Assembly: GCA_014706295.1 (NCBI GenBank) | Contig: JACSVZ010000004.1 | Span: forward strand, 4,272,638-4,336,637 | Direction of reading: 5' to 3' | Length of the DNA: 64,000 nucleotides | Origin: Lycocorax pyrrhopterus obiensis | Lineage: Eukaryota > Chordata > Aves > Passeriformes > Paradisaeidae | Shown here: piece by piece, positions 35,808-49,700 of the stretch | How the letters are laid out: each line of letters opens with the position of its first letter | Numbering within the stretch: the stretch's first letter is position 1 | The notes under the pieces: generated by a model | Told to the model about the DNA's origin: nothing | Seen by the model: the letters and a program-made list of their open reading frames with translations, nothing else | The model's database searches: none | Program-made: the position numbers and the translations under genes

Positions 35808-37956
35808 GAAAACAGAGATTGAAATGTAAAAAAAATTAACCCCAACTACTATATCATCAAGTTCATCTTTCAGGCAATTTATGTGTAATTTTTAACCTGA
35901 AGAAGGCTTGGATTGGCATGAGAGACATCTGCAAATCACACAACAGGGCATTCATCTATGAGACTCTTTGATTCACACCATTTCAGATTTAGCAGGACAC
36001 ATGCTGACTTGGTACACACCCCCACCCTAAAGACTTTAAACCACATGTACAGCAACTGATCAAGAGTGCCTTTTCCCCAGCATGTTTTTTCTTCCTGTTG
36101 AACTACTTGTTATAGAGATAGGTCTGCTGAAAGGCTACTGAACTACACAGCTAAGGAAAGTGCACAGAGAGAGGAGCTGCATCTTTGACTGAAGCAAAAT
36201 CCCTTGGATCCATGTCAGCCACAGAGAAGCTGTGCTGCTGTTAAACAGCTGATTAGTTTATTCTGCCAAACATCTGAGAGCATCATTAGTCACACAAATG
36301 GCTTGAATTATGATCAAATGAGCTGAGTAACCTGCTGCCATGAAACTCCATGAGTCCTGTTTTCTCAGGTCTCAACATGTGTTACTCAGTGCGAAGCCAT
36401 GTCTCCTGGCTCTATCTGATGGCTCATGCAGGCCAGGGTTTGAAAGTGCCCTTCTCATCCTGAGGACAACCCTTCCTACTGAATTCTTTTACCTGAAGAT
36501 TGCACCAGTATATATTTCCACTGGACAAGGAGAATTAATGCAACATTTTCAGACATCTTTTGTCACTGCACTATCACACTCTTTTTGATGGCGAGTATAG
36601 AGGTGTGTTGCTGTCTATTTTTTGAAAACAAAATTAAAACCAGAAACCAAACCACATTTCCCTGATGATTTGAAACTCAGTGGTGAGGAAAAGGAATTAA
36701 TGAAACCAGTTTGTCATTTTGCTAAGATAGGACCAGGCTATCTCTACCACAGAAAGAGTACCAGCACACCAGCCACGAGATTTACCTCCCTCCTTTACAT
36801 TTTGCTGCAACGCAACCATTTCTAGCAAAGAGGCTCTGACATAGATCAAAATACATCAGCTCAACCTAATTCGAACAGAAAAAAATATTAAATGCCAGTA
36901 TTTTAAAGCATCAGTCCTCCGGTCCTCTCTCACTTTCGAAGGCTGGCACCTGCTGTGATAATTCCCGGGAGTGAGTAAATCCCTGTAGTCCAGCAGATGA
37001 GAGATTCTTGTATAAGCAAAAACATCCATTTCCAATTATATTTCCTCTACTAGGTCTCTAAACTCTTTGCTCAGAAACAAAAGTACCCAGGTAGATTCAC
37101 GGAGAAATGTGGGAATCTCCCATATGTATTTCCATCTGTCCTGTGAAATACGTTACTAAATAGGAGTTATTCTGCACAGAATCAACACAGTGGAAAAAAT
37201 TCCTACTGTTCTCAATTTAGTGACACTGAAACATTTTATCCTGAAATACAGAAGAGAGTTTCTGTGCACAATCTTCCCCGAAATTATTGCATGGAAAGGT
37301 ATCAAGAAATATACAGGCATACTGACGAAAGATTTGTAAAGGATAGCCACAAATCAGTGTGTTCTTTCTTAGTTTTACAAGTTCTGAAATTAGGAGTTTT
37401 GTTCTCACCTCTGGGAATAAATGGGTTTCTAAAATCTGAAGGAGAGAAATTGCACAAATGCACTGCTGCGACCAGGAACAGTTACACTCGTTTAGCCATG
37501 ACTCATCCATGAGAAGCTCCACAGACAACTGCCATGTCAGCACTGCCGGACAAGAAATAAGCATCCAGGTTTATTCCAATTAGTGACCTGTGATTTTTTT
37601 CATTCCTGTTTTCAAGCACTTCCTGCAGAGAGCACCTGAACTAGAGTATAGCTGAGCTAGAACTACAACAAGCACCTGGTGAAATGCTACAGATGTTATT
37701 TTGTATCATCTGATAAAATCACAACAAACACTATTGGCTTTAATAACAGTGAGGCCAAGATTTAATCATATTTGCACTTATGGGTTGGAATTTTCTAAGT
37801 GAGAAAGTTCTTCAAGTGAAACAAGTAGTTTCAGGAAAAACATTGCTATTCAAAAAATTCTCATTTCTTCCTTTTAGGAAAATAAAAACAAAACTATCCC
37901 GTTTCAAGGGAGATATACTTATTTGAGTTCATCTGATCTACTGCAGTGCCTCATGA

Positions 37957-37982
37957 CATTCCAGTGACAGATCACTGGAATG
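37957..37982. repeat. Perfect 10-bp inverted repeat with 6-bp loop
   Basis: CATTCCAGTG, loop ACAGAT, then CACTGGAATG. The motif CACTGACAGATCAC that follows at about 37989-38002 echoes the stem-loop centre, suggesting local duplication. It may fold as a hairpin, and no function is implied. Confidence 0.75.
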
Positions 37983-40900
37983 ACACCACTGACAGATCAC
38001 ATGTGTAACATGTGCTGGCTTGGAAAATATATTAATTAGTATACTGATAATAATTAACATGATACAAAAATACCGCTTTTCTTCTGCCAGGAATTCTTTT
38101 GTTCAAAAATGTGTTTACAGATCATGTTTAATTATTACAGCCTGACATAATGTATGGGGGGAGGAAGTATATCACAAATAAATAGTGTATTTATAACTTC
38201 CAACAACTCTTACTGTATGAAGACAAGACAGAACCTCGGTGGGACTAGCACCTGTAGGCTCCCAGCCCACAGCAGCAAACCTGCACCAGGCAGTGAAATC
38301 AGTTGACTCATTCTCTGCCATAATACCTTTTCCTATTGTTGATGAGGAGACATTTCACAAAAAATAAAACCACTGATCTTCATATTCCAGATTACCATAG
38401 AAAAACGATGGTTTTTCCCACTGAGAGACAGGTAGAGTTAGTCAGTGACTCTCTTGCACAAACTCACCCTCTCGGATTTCTAACACTTTCATTACCCAGC
38501 TCATACAGTTCACTGCAATTGAGATATGATTGTTTTCATTAATTAGAAGAGATTAGCAATGCTAAAGTCCTCTCCTGACAGAAATAAAGGCATGATCAAC
38601 AAAATTATGCCCACTTAAATGTGGAGTTAAAGAGCAACAAATGCCTTGCAAATTTGCCACTAATACATTTGCCACATTTTCTGCTCTTGATGAGTGTTAC
38701 CATATTTATGGATTTACTATGGCTTCTAAGTTGATAACTGCAATCTTGTTTTTAGGAAAGGACATCTGGATCAGGCACATATCCAGAATTAGTATTCTTC
38801 TTGCAGCAGAACTCCAGCATCTGTTCCATATGCTATTGTATCTTGTACATTGACTAACTTCCAATAGAACTGGATTTTGCAGAGCTTACTACAGTGCTGT
38901 TAGAGTGCTCATCAATATGTTTCTCCACTTAGAATTCAAAACCCTACTCAGCATTAAGAAATACAAGCTTACAGCTTTTTTTCTCCCAAGAAACCTCGCG
39001 CTATGCAGTTCTGTACATTGTCACAGTCTTTGCATCGCTGTGGTTACAGACAGCAGACATCAGTTTGGTCTGCAATGGTCTTAAAGAAGGCTTTGTTCCC
39101 AAGTTTCTTAATAGAGTCCTAAAATATGGGGGCATTTTACCATCAATAATCTGTAATTCCTTAAGGGCTTATTTTCCCTGCATGACATTCTTCCTTGTTT
39201 TCTTTTTGATGTGTCTGAATGACCTGGAGCAAACAGCCAGTTCTAAGCAGACTGATAAATTAGCAGTGTCTAGATAGAGAATACAATGCTGGGGAGAGTT
39301 TGCCAGCAGAACCTCAAAGTAAATCATTTTTATATCTTCCCTTAAGTTTTTTTCTGACCTTATAGGAAAGTATCATTACATTTCCCAAACTTCATATGTT
39401 CCTTTCCAAGTATCTCTTTTTAGTCTGGCAAATAACCAGAGTATTCCTTGCTTTTTATCTTCCATTTTCTTCAGCCTTTCTGGTTTGCCAGCAGAATTTC
39501 TTTTACTCAAAAAGTTTCAAGGAGTAGAGTTGAAATTTTTATATCAAGAACACCTTTCAATGTGCAGTAGTTCTACACATTAAGATTCTCTGCAGACAGG
39601 TAAATGTACCCATGCTCTCCTTTGTACCGTCTTCTGTTTCACATTTTTCCTGTCTAGTAAAGTTACTCCTCAGTTTTGTTTTCTGCCTTACATGTAAAAA
39701 AAATTTATTTTGGCTTTTGGGGACTTAGGGATGTTATCATGTTCTAAGACTTAATGTTGTTTTCCACACAACATCCATTATTCCACCACATATCTACATT
39801 CATCCGACACTCACCAGTCCGTCCTAAATGTGGTCTGAAACACTTTGCTCTATGAACTGTTCATCAACAGTTCATCAAACTTCTTATCTTGATCTCACAC
39901 TCTGTTACACGAAACTTACAAGTAAGTACTTGTGGGTGTATTGAGGAATTCAGATTGATCACTGTCACACCTACATCTTGTCTCTCCTGCTTGAAGGCAA
40001 GTGTAAGAAAAATGTTTCATTTACTCTCCCTTTCTTTTTTTATTCCTCCGAGAAAGGCTCAACACTGGAGGAAATTTTTAAAGGTATTTTCAGCTCCACC
40101 AGGGATTTTGCTGAGCAGTGAATCATAAGACATTTACCTTCTCACCCACATAGTGCAGTTGAAGTGCAGCTTGTCTTTTGTTCACCGGTTTCAAACTGCT
40201 CCCAAAAGATTTCTGAAGTAGCTTGTCCACCGCTGCATCACTGTCAACCAGAGCTCCCCCCCACTCCTACAACCACGCTGTGTTGTGACCATACACAAGG
40301 AAAACTTTGTACTTCATTTGAGCTTTCCATCCAGTTTCTCCCACATGCCACTTTTATGTATTTTTCTTCTTACCAGATCTTTGTCAAATTTATTTCTGTT
40401 TGCCTCCCCCAAGTGTTTTATGCAGCCTGCCGATGGCATGCTTCATGACTTCCTCCCCTTTCCACTGTACACTTCTCTGCCCTCTTGACAGACTGTGGGT
40501 GGAGCTTGTATCAGAACACAACCACTAATTTTTTGCTACTTTCTTTTGTCCACAGTAAAAGATATGCACTACACCTTCCATACACTGATTCCTCTTACAT
40601 CAAAACCGCCTAGTAAGTGTGGGAGTATCATTACAACTCCACTTTGGGCTCTACACATAAAGAGTCTATCAGCAGCCAAAAGCCCAAAATCTGTTGAAAA
40701 TGTGCATTCATACACACACTCTATCATAGCATCTGTGGAGACCAGCCAAAACTGCCAAACTAGCAATTAACTTCGGATGTCTCCAGTACGATTGCCAACA
40801 ACATGTTGCCCTCCAGAAGCTGGAGGAAGGATGCCACCCATCCTCAAGTTTTCTCAGCCCCATCACCTCACCCAGTGAAGGATGGGGGTATGTGACAGCA

Positions 40901-42025
40901 ATTCCCACCAGCAGTGGTTGTGTTTCTTACATCGTCAGGTAAAGCTGAGAGTGCATGATGTGTCGCATCAGCTTGCAGGACCACACCCAATGACCTTCTG
41001 CATGGTGGTTTTGCTGAGGTTTGTGGCTGCATTTTTTTTAATGTCTTTTTCAAACAATTTGGTCTTTTACTTGCTATTCTGTTTTATTATAATTATCACT
41101 ACAGGAGGAATAACCCGGTTAATTGAAACCTAGAGTTCTTTCTTTCAGTGCCTTCCAATGCACATTCAAAAAGCCAATGTTTAAATATTGCTTGTCAAGG
41201 CATGGGATGGTTTTGTGGAATTCACCACGCCTTTTTGACTTTTTTTTTTTGGCTCTGCACCTGCTGAGGTAAAAAGGCCTGCAATGGAAGTGTTTTCACC
41301 TCAATAGGGTGGGTGGAAGGATTATGTAAACAACTGTCTGGAAAGAGGGTCCTTGACAGGTTTCCTGTTGTCAAACAACAATTGTGACTTCTTGCATTTT
41401 GAAAGTCACGCTCAGATGGTTTCATCTGAAACCCTCTGGGTAATAGTAGCCTTTTGAGGTTATGATATCTCTGGATGGAATTCAATAAAAGAAACTCACT
41501 TTCAATTGAAGCCCTGGAACAGTGCCAGACAGCCCCAACAATGCAATACCTCTCCAAAGAAAATTGGACTGATCCCCCCACCCTCCTTTTCTCTCCTCCC
41601 CTTTCCATTTCTCTCTTCATCTTTATTTGTGCTTTTAACCTTGTTTGTGGGTTCCTTTTTTTGATATATTTCCTCTCCCAATAAGTTTGGGATCCTGAAG
41701 CCTTAAAAAAAAAATAAACACTTGGGACTGAAACAGTAGTAGCCAGTAATAGAGAGACACAGACTCTGACAGTAGCAAAGACAAGTCGCTCTCAATAGCT
41801 GACCTTTGCCACATACGTGAAAGGAAAGAGAATAGAACCTCTGCTCTGGGTGGAGGAGAGATATTATTACAACCACCAGCTCCCTAGACCTTGTTAAGAA
41901 GGCTCATTAATGTACTTATTTATCTGTTTAGTTTAAGGAAGAGGAAAAGCTCACAAAACCTGTCTCACTTCCAGAGGCAAAAGTGTTGGCTTTTTGCTTG
42001 GGTTGCCATTCGTGATGACTTGGGA

Positions 42026-42045
42026 TTTTTTTTTTTTTTTTTTTT
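42026..42045. repeat. Poly(T) tract
   Basis: About 20 consecutive T between GGGA and GCGCA. No adjoining retroposon recognised. Confidence 0.8.
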
Positions 42046-45000
42046 GCGCATTTCACCCCCTTTTCCCCTGGATTTAGCTGGAGTTGCAATAGTCTGTCTT
42101 CTCTTGGTTTTAATCATTTAAGCCAATTAAAGAGTGTGCATAGTTGGGAGGCAGAATGAGAATGGAGAAGATGCATAAATCTTGTGAAAGCAATAATTTT
42201 GTCCAATATTTTCTTCATCAATGATCTACCTCTTGAGCTGTTACTACTACATGTGATTTTCATTTGATTTCCCATGAAGTCAAATGGGCATAGAAACTGC
42301 ATTAAAAAAAAATAAATCCCCCATGCCTTGGAAACAGACTACAGATCTCTTTGGCAGATTTTGTGCTGAAGTTCCTTGTGGTTTGCATTTGATTCACATT
42401 GGGCTGTAAATCCCTTCTTCTGCCTCAGTTCTACAATGATTTACTTTTCTTAAGTACATTAGGTTATGCTTTCAAAACCAGTAAAGTAACAGCAATGTTA
42501 GAGTTAAAAAAATCTGACCTGCTTCCTCTCCCTACAGCATTATTTGTCCTTTTATCTCTCCAAAGCTCACAATCTGCACAGGTTCAGGTCTGGTCAAGTG
42601 TCAGCTGAGAAAACAGGCATGGGGTTGTTGGGGGAAGAGGGTCATTTGTTCTGTACATGGTGTTTTCTTCTGATCAGCCACATCAAAAAAAATTGCAGGA
42701 GATGCCCAAACACCATCTTTTACAACAGAGTCCAAACCAAATTCCTGACTCACAGGGTTCCTTGGGATCCAGTTGCACTTTCAAGAGACCTGCCTGACTG
42801 CTGGCATCAAAGCTAAATCTAGAACACAAGCTTCTGAGTTAATGAGTTTAAATCCCACTCTCATTTCTGATTACTATATTTTTAACTGTTTTCCCTAAAC
42901 TGTTCTATACATACTATTAAACAGATGTGATAGGACTCATTTATTTCATAAGAGCAGTTCCAGCTAAAGTTCCTTGCAAAGACTTATACAAATTCAGAGT
43001 TGTCAGCATTAAATACACCCAAACCCAGTTTCCTGCAGAAAACCCTTAAGGTACTGCACAAGCAAGCAGATGGCAGCTCTGGGTACATTTGCATCCATAA
43101 ATATTAAGTAGGGATTACACGTCTCTAACATACAAGATTTTCCACTGAGTTTCTCACGAGCACAAGGAAATTAAACAACTGCTCCAAGTTCACCAAACAG
43201 TTCAGTGACAGTGAGGAACAGAAAGCAGGTCTTCTCACTTTCCCTCTCACACCCAGTCCTGAAAATATGCTTACTCCTTAGAGTGAAGACTTGGTGTAAG
43301 AGACAGTTCCAGGGACTAAGGCATCAAGCAGGTACTGAAATATTTAGGTGCATCTCATGATGTTAGATTAAAAAAAAATCCTCCTAGCTAGTAGTCTATG
43401 TGCTCTCCTTTTCTCACTATGTAAATAAAACCCACGCATGTTCATCTGAGTGCAGTGGAAGTTCATGGAAGTATATGTTGCTGCCCATATATTTGTCCTC
43501 TGCCTTTATTCTCCTCATTGCTAGACTTGGCTATAGAATCTGTTTGGACTAGATTTTCTTTTTGTCATTGTATTTAGGTTAGAGAAGAACATCAATTCTC
43601 TTCTCAAAAGACTTACAAAACCCACTCACTTGTTTATCTTTTATGGACCAGCTGTTGCTCTCCAGAAGATTTTTTCCTCTTTTTCCTCTTTGCAGGAAAT
43701 AGTATTTATTCACATGCGAAAATATATTCTTACTACCTGTATAATGCATAGGAGTTTTCAAGGACCAATATTAGAAAATTATTAAACAAAAAAATACCAA
43801 GTTTAAAATCGCTGCAGAGTTACTTTCTTAGCCTCTTCAGTATCTGAAAGACTTTCACTTTGTTATGAAGCAACAAAGTAAATTCAAAGCTCTCCAGGCA
43901 GAGCACTTCATATCCCATCAGCATTCTTCCTATTATTAGCCTGCCTTCATCTGAAATTTTTTTCCAAGAAAAAACAAAACCCAAACAGTTGTAACAGACT
44001 TAAACATACAAGGCAACAAATGGATTTGTGCTTTTGAAGCAATTTAGACATCTGTAGTCTAATAATATACTTATTCCTGTAGCAATCATAGAAAAATATT
44101 CCTTGAAGAGTACAACAGAAGGTCCAATCTGCAAAAATTACAGACATTCTTCATTTTATTCTTGAAAAAGCATTTTTGCTACAAAAACAACCAGAATTTT
44201 CCATTGCTTCCATAGATAAACAGACCAGCTTCACAGCTAGTAAAATTTAGATAGTGCTGATGCATGTACATAACACTGGTAATCTTTGGAAGTAGATATA
44301 GGATAAATCCTGAAGTTTGGCATCACAAAATTAATAGGTGCAGTCCTACTTACCAAGATGAGCATACTCTCTTCTCTTGCCAGCATGGACTTTATTTGAT
44401 TGGTTAATCATAGTTTGATATTAACAGCTCTAACGTGGATACTGCTATGTGAGGATCAAGGTACTTTCCTCCTATATAATTTATTTTTTAATTTCAGCGT
44501 ATCTTATTCTAATTGACAATCCAGCGTGCGCTATAAATCAAGATAAACACTTACTTACATGAAATAGCATCCACATTGCTAACAAAAAAAATCACAAGAG
44601 CTTGTGAAGTTATAAACAAAGACCTCGAAGCCAGACCAAGAATTTAATTTTTACATCCTTCTTCCTTCCATAATCCAGGTTCTTAATGAACAAGTTCTTT
44701 TCATAGCCGGGAATAATATAAAGTCCTGCTTGGAATGTATAACCTTTACTTTATTCCCATGAACAAAGACAAATTCCTTAGGAAAGCAGAGAAAGTGAGT
44801 TCTGAGCTATTCAGAAGCAGAGGAGTCCCGAAACAAGTAACTTTCCTCTAGCAAAGAAAGAGAGTCCATACTGACCGAGAATCCTGGATAGCAGTGAAAT
44901 TTAGTTATACTATACAATACTAGTCCTAAAATTTAAGAATCTGAAAATTTTGCAGTGAACAGAACTTAATGGGATACTAATCTAGGTGTTTTACCTGTGG

Positions 45001-47713
45001 TCATGAGTCATTTAATGAGAAGAATTCCAATCCATCACCCAAATGTCATGGGGGTTTTTTTAGGGGATTTTGTTCTAATAGACTGGATTATCACTTTGTG
45101 TTCCACTAAGTTCTCTCATATTTTTTAAGACAGTCACTGCAGCATAGCACTAAGAAAGTAATTTATTATTTTAAGGTAGTGCAGAGAGTGCCCCAGGTGG
45201 CCAATACTGGCACCAGAATAACAGGTCTGACTCTCATCAGCCTGAGGCGTGGGTGTTCTTGGGACTATTTCCAAGCCAGACCTCCTTCTTACAGTGTGAG
45301 CACGAGGGCTGACACTGTTACAAACTCTAACCTGAAAAGGAGTTTTTAAAACCCTATAATTATGCTTGTTCAGCCTTGTAAAGTCATTGGGAGAATTAAC
45401 CAGGATATGCAGAGTCATATGACATTCATGATAAAGAATAGTGTTAATAAAAGGCTACATGAGGAAAGAAAGATGTGTGCCCCTCCAAAAAAACCTCAAA
45501 ACAACATCTAAAAGCCCAAACAAAACACCCATGTACTGTAAGTATTTAAGACTTCTGTGAGAGAATGGTTTTTTCCTTCAGATTTTGACAAGAGTATGAT
45601 ATGCCTTTAATTTCTGCTTCTTGATCCATGTTTAAGTCAGCCTCCCTTTCTGCACGTGAAAACATGCTGCCTCAGAAATACTGAATTCAAGGATAAAGTG
45701 CATTTCAGTTGTCATTCCCACACTACAAAGCTTATCGTCTACTGGGAAGATATCACGAGATAGCAAAGAAACTTCCCAGAAAGAAACATCCAAGAAGTAA
45801 AACAAAGAACAATCAAAAACTCATGTTTTACAGACAGAAAATACTTAAAACTCAGGAAATTTTCATTTTGTTCTAGAAAGACAATCTGAAAAGAAATACT
45901 GCAAAAGAAAATCTATCCTATTTTAGGAACTAATACTACACTGAAGAGTTTTCTGTCCTGTACTTGTGGACTTCTCCACTCTTTAAAAATTAATTGGTCC
46001 TTCCCTATCAGGTCTCCAGTGCTGCAGGGCAGAAGAGATTTCAGCTACACCTGCCCACATCGCCCCACTGTGCTTTTCAGCCACAGACAAACATTCGTTT
46101 CTTATCCAGCTGTTCTACAGGAGTCTGTATCTAGACCCTCATTTTCCCCCTGAGCTTCCACTACCATCCTCTGTTCAGAGAACAAAGTGGCCACCAACCA
46201 GAAATTCCAGGAGGGCACATTATCATCTCCAAGGCAAAAACTGCTCAGCTAACAGCTCCCATGGATCACTCAAGGACTGGTGAAAGTACTCATTGCTCCT
46301 ACCACCATCTTCTGCTTCTGGAAACAGATCTCATCACAGCCTGGAGTGCTCTGGGGCCAGAAGACTGAAATTACAAGTTAAAACTTCTTATAATAAGATA
46401 GAAGTAGAGCAACTTTCATTGGAAATTTTGCTTGAAAATCCCATGGCACTTTTTAATCTCTCTCCCATATGATGATTCATCGCATATAAAACTCCATCTT
46501 CATTTTTTAAATTTATTAATCAATCCTCCCACTTAAATATAGTAGAAAGTTTCCTATACAAAAAGTCTTTTATATAATAATATTCTCTGCACAAAAGAGT
46601 TTTCATTTTGTTGAAAAACACAAGCATACAGGCAAAAGCAAACAAGTATAACCCACCAGGATTAAATGCCAGTGAATCAGAAAACAAAACCAGCAAGCTA
46701 ACAAGTAACAGAGGTTTCACATCCTGTAGCCACTCCACAGTTGAACTCTCCACCCCGATCCTCTAGGATGCTCAGTCTACAAGTGACCTTCAAAATTTCA
46801 GCCTGAAAACTAAAATTTCCCAACACAGGGGATGCTAAAGACTTAAAAGATGTTCTTATGTCACTAAATTTCCTATTGTGCCTCATACAGCAAACCTGCC
46901 TAATGACCTATCAGCCTTTCACCAGAAGTCTAAGGACCTCAACCATTCTTCCTACTTCACATATCTGTCACTACATCAACCATCTGTCTCTGATTCACTA
47001 AATCATTAAAAACAAGAGGTAAACAGAAATTGCCTCAGAACTGTGCAAGCAGCTACAATGAACTATATATCGATCCCGTTCCCAGGATGGTCACGAAGTC
47101 TGCTCTCTATCTGCTACCTAAAGAGTTCCAAACTAGAGGAGATAAGAGTTGTCATTAGCACCAATGACAAGAATTTACCTTAAGAAACGGCCCTTCATGG
47201 TCTCAGTTCTAGGTATCTGTGGCTTAAATACTTCTGCCCGAAATAGGTCTGCTGGTCCCCTAGCTAACAGTGCAACTTTCACATCTTCTCTTCCATGCGC
47301 TGGGGCAGGTAGTTCAATAAGTCAAGATTAATTAATTTATGTTTCCAAGAACACTTATTATTTCATTATTTTGCCTTCAGCACTTAGCATGGAGCTCCCA
47401 ACACACCTTGTATGCAAAGGACAGCCTTCCCTTGTTTATTGAGGGTGTGTTAGGCAATCACAAAGAAGTAAGCAGGAAAACTGCTTTTCAGCACTGGTGG
47501 ATTTTGGTTTGTTTTCCTCTTTCTTCCACCACCACAAAATCTGAACCACAGGCATGGTGCATCTGGAAGGGCAACTGTGGTCTGTAGTTCATATGGTTGA
47601 CTTCAAACCAGGGCTCACGTAGGTATATGGGGGGGAAGGAGGAGAGAAGTTTGAGGAAAGAAAATTAAAAAAAAAAATTACATGGATTAGAAATGTAAGC
47701 TGAAGATGAAAGG

Positions 47714-47760
47714 TTATCCTTCCCTATTTATTTTATTTTATCCTTCCCTATTTATTTTAT
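47714..47760. repeat. 24-bp tandem duplication
   Basis: Two head-to-tail copies of a unit containing TATCCTTCCCTATTTATTTT, near identical and therefore recent. It creates a duplicated peptide in a chance open frame. Confidence 0.85.
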
Positions 47761-49667
47761 TATGTTCCTTCAAGGGACCCTGGTTTCAACTCTGGGTTTT
47801 GGCTGGAAAATTCTCCAAGCTTAGTGTTAGTGAACTGATAAAACAAGACCCTAGGGATAATACTATACTCTGTGCAACCTCTAAACAGCATGAACGACTA
47901 ACACAAGATTACAAATGAAAGGAAATTCCACCTAAACTGTCTACTTGCGAACAAATATCCTAGCTTAGAGATTAAGTAATAGCCCAAGTGGACCTGAACT
48001 CTGGGCAAACATTGTGCCAAAGACATTGTTTTCTTTCTGATTTTACTTGAGGTTTTTTATCTTATTCCTTTAAAACAGAAGTTAGGTCAAGAAAGGGATC
48101 TGTATTTAATTTGACTGAGGTAGCTCAGTTATATGAATATTAACTGGTCTCAATTAAGATACAAACTGAAAAGTATCACTTGGATTCAAACTCATCATTT
48201 GCTTTACAATCAACCAAGTTTGAAAAAGAAACTGTCCAAGATACTCTTGTAATATCTCTACTTCAGGGAAAAAAGTCTCCAAAATAACCTTTAAAGGCAT
48301 AGCTCTTTTTACAAGTAAACTGAGCCATAAATACTACACTTGAACCAAGAACCAAAAGCAGAGATCTCTTGAAGTCTTGCCATGAGTCATTACAGATCAG
48401 AATGCAGGCAGAATCTGCCACATATCCCTGGGATATGCTGGGGCTGCTGTGAGAGAAAACAGGTTCAGAGAGTCCTAGGATTAGTGTTCTGATTTCCCAT
48501 CTCAAAACACAAGAAGCCAGCAAAAGATTGTCTTCCCATCCTCTCCTCCACACCATATTAAAACCCATACCAAATTACTCCTGACCACAAACTTGGGATT
48601 GCCTGCACTTGTCTGGTTTTCCTCCATTTACAACAGGCCAATGGAAAAGAGAAAAAATCTGAAGTAGCAGCCCACATAGTTGAGAGCTCATCAAGAGTTA
48701 CATGATGCTGGAGATGGACAACTACAGATGTTCTCCTAAACTCTGGGGTAAGGAATGGGAAGGAAGACTGGGTGTAGTTTTGCTATATCCACTGGTATAT
48801 GATGTACTCTGTGGAAAGTCATGGAGCCTGCTCCCTGCCAGACCCACAGGGAATGTGGGTGTATCAGGGTTCTCTATCCACGGGCCTGTAGCACAGGCAG
48901 CAGTTTCCTGTTTTTCCCTTCTGGGTGTTTCCAGGATGACAGCCAGCACAGAGACTTTCTGTGCTACAGCATCATGCAAGGCATCTGTGTTAGGCATTAC
49001 TTCTGTGATTCTGTGGAAGCTGAAGCAGTGAGAGTCACTTTGCCACTTTGTTCCAAGCCACGGGGAAGGATTTAACTTTCTTTGACCTACCATTTGTACA
49101 GAGCAGGTATAAGGATCCAGCTACACCTTCAACAGGAAAGGAAGGGCAGTATTTTCTGGAGGATGACTCCTATTTAAGTACCTCAGAAAAGGGGAAAAAC
49201 CTCCACAACTTTCAGCATCCAGGCATTCTAGCTGGTACTGTCTTTTTGAGCAAGGGAATCCTTGGCCTTTGCCTGCTTGAAAAACACTGCTGCAAATGAC
49301 ACACAGCAAACATATAGAGCCAACAATTCCTTGGAAACTGCTGCCTCTTGAACACTGATGAAAATCCAGCTGCCTAGATCCCGTATGGCACCGCCACTTT
49401 TTCAATCCCAACCAAGCAGTTCTCATTTCGCCAGAGAATGCAAATGGTGTGAAGGATGCCCTTTCTTCCAAGCTTTTCTCTGTGTGCTTGGCCAAACCAT
49501 AAACAGACTTATTAAAAAAGATCAAATAGAAGCGATGCATCATCTGCAGCTCACACAGGCTAACAGCCAAATTACTCTGTTTACTGCAACTTCTATGCCC
49601 AGAGAAGTTTCTTTTGTTCTTAAAATAGCATCAGTCACTGCAGAGTGGAGACAAGGAAACTGAAGAC

Positions 49668-49700
49668 TATATATATATATACATATACATACACGTACAT
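49668..49700. repeat. (TA)n/(CATA)n microsatellite
   Basis: ATATATATATAT followed by ACATATACATACACGTACAT, a decaying TA repeat. Confidence 0.8.

Noticed and set aside
41222..41620. 132-codon minus-strand frame
   Set aside because: Ends in a lysine-rich stretch encoded by a poly(T) run. No family features.
49121..49570. 149-codon minus-strand frame
   Set aside because: No recognisable domain, overlapped by plus-strand frames, no supporting splice or start context.
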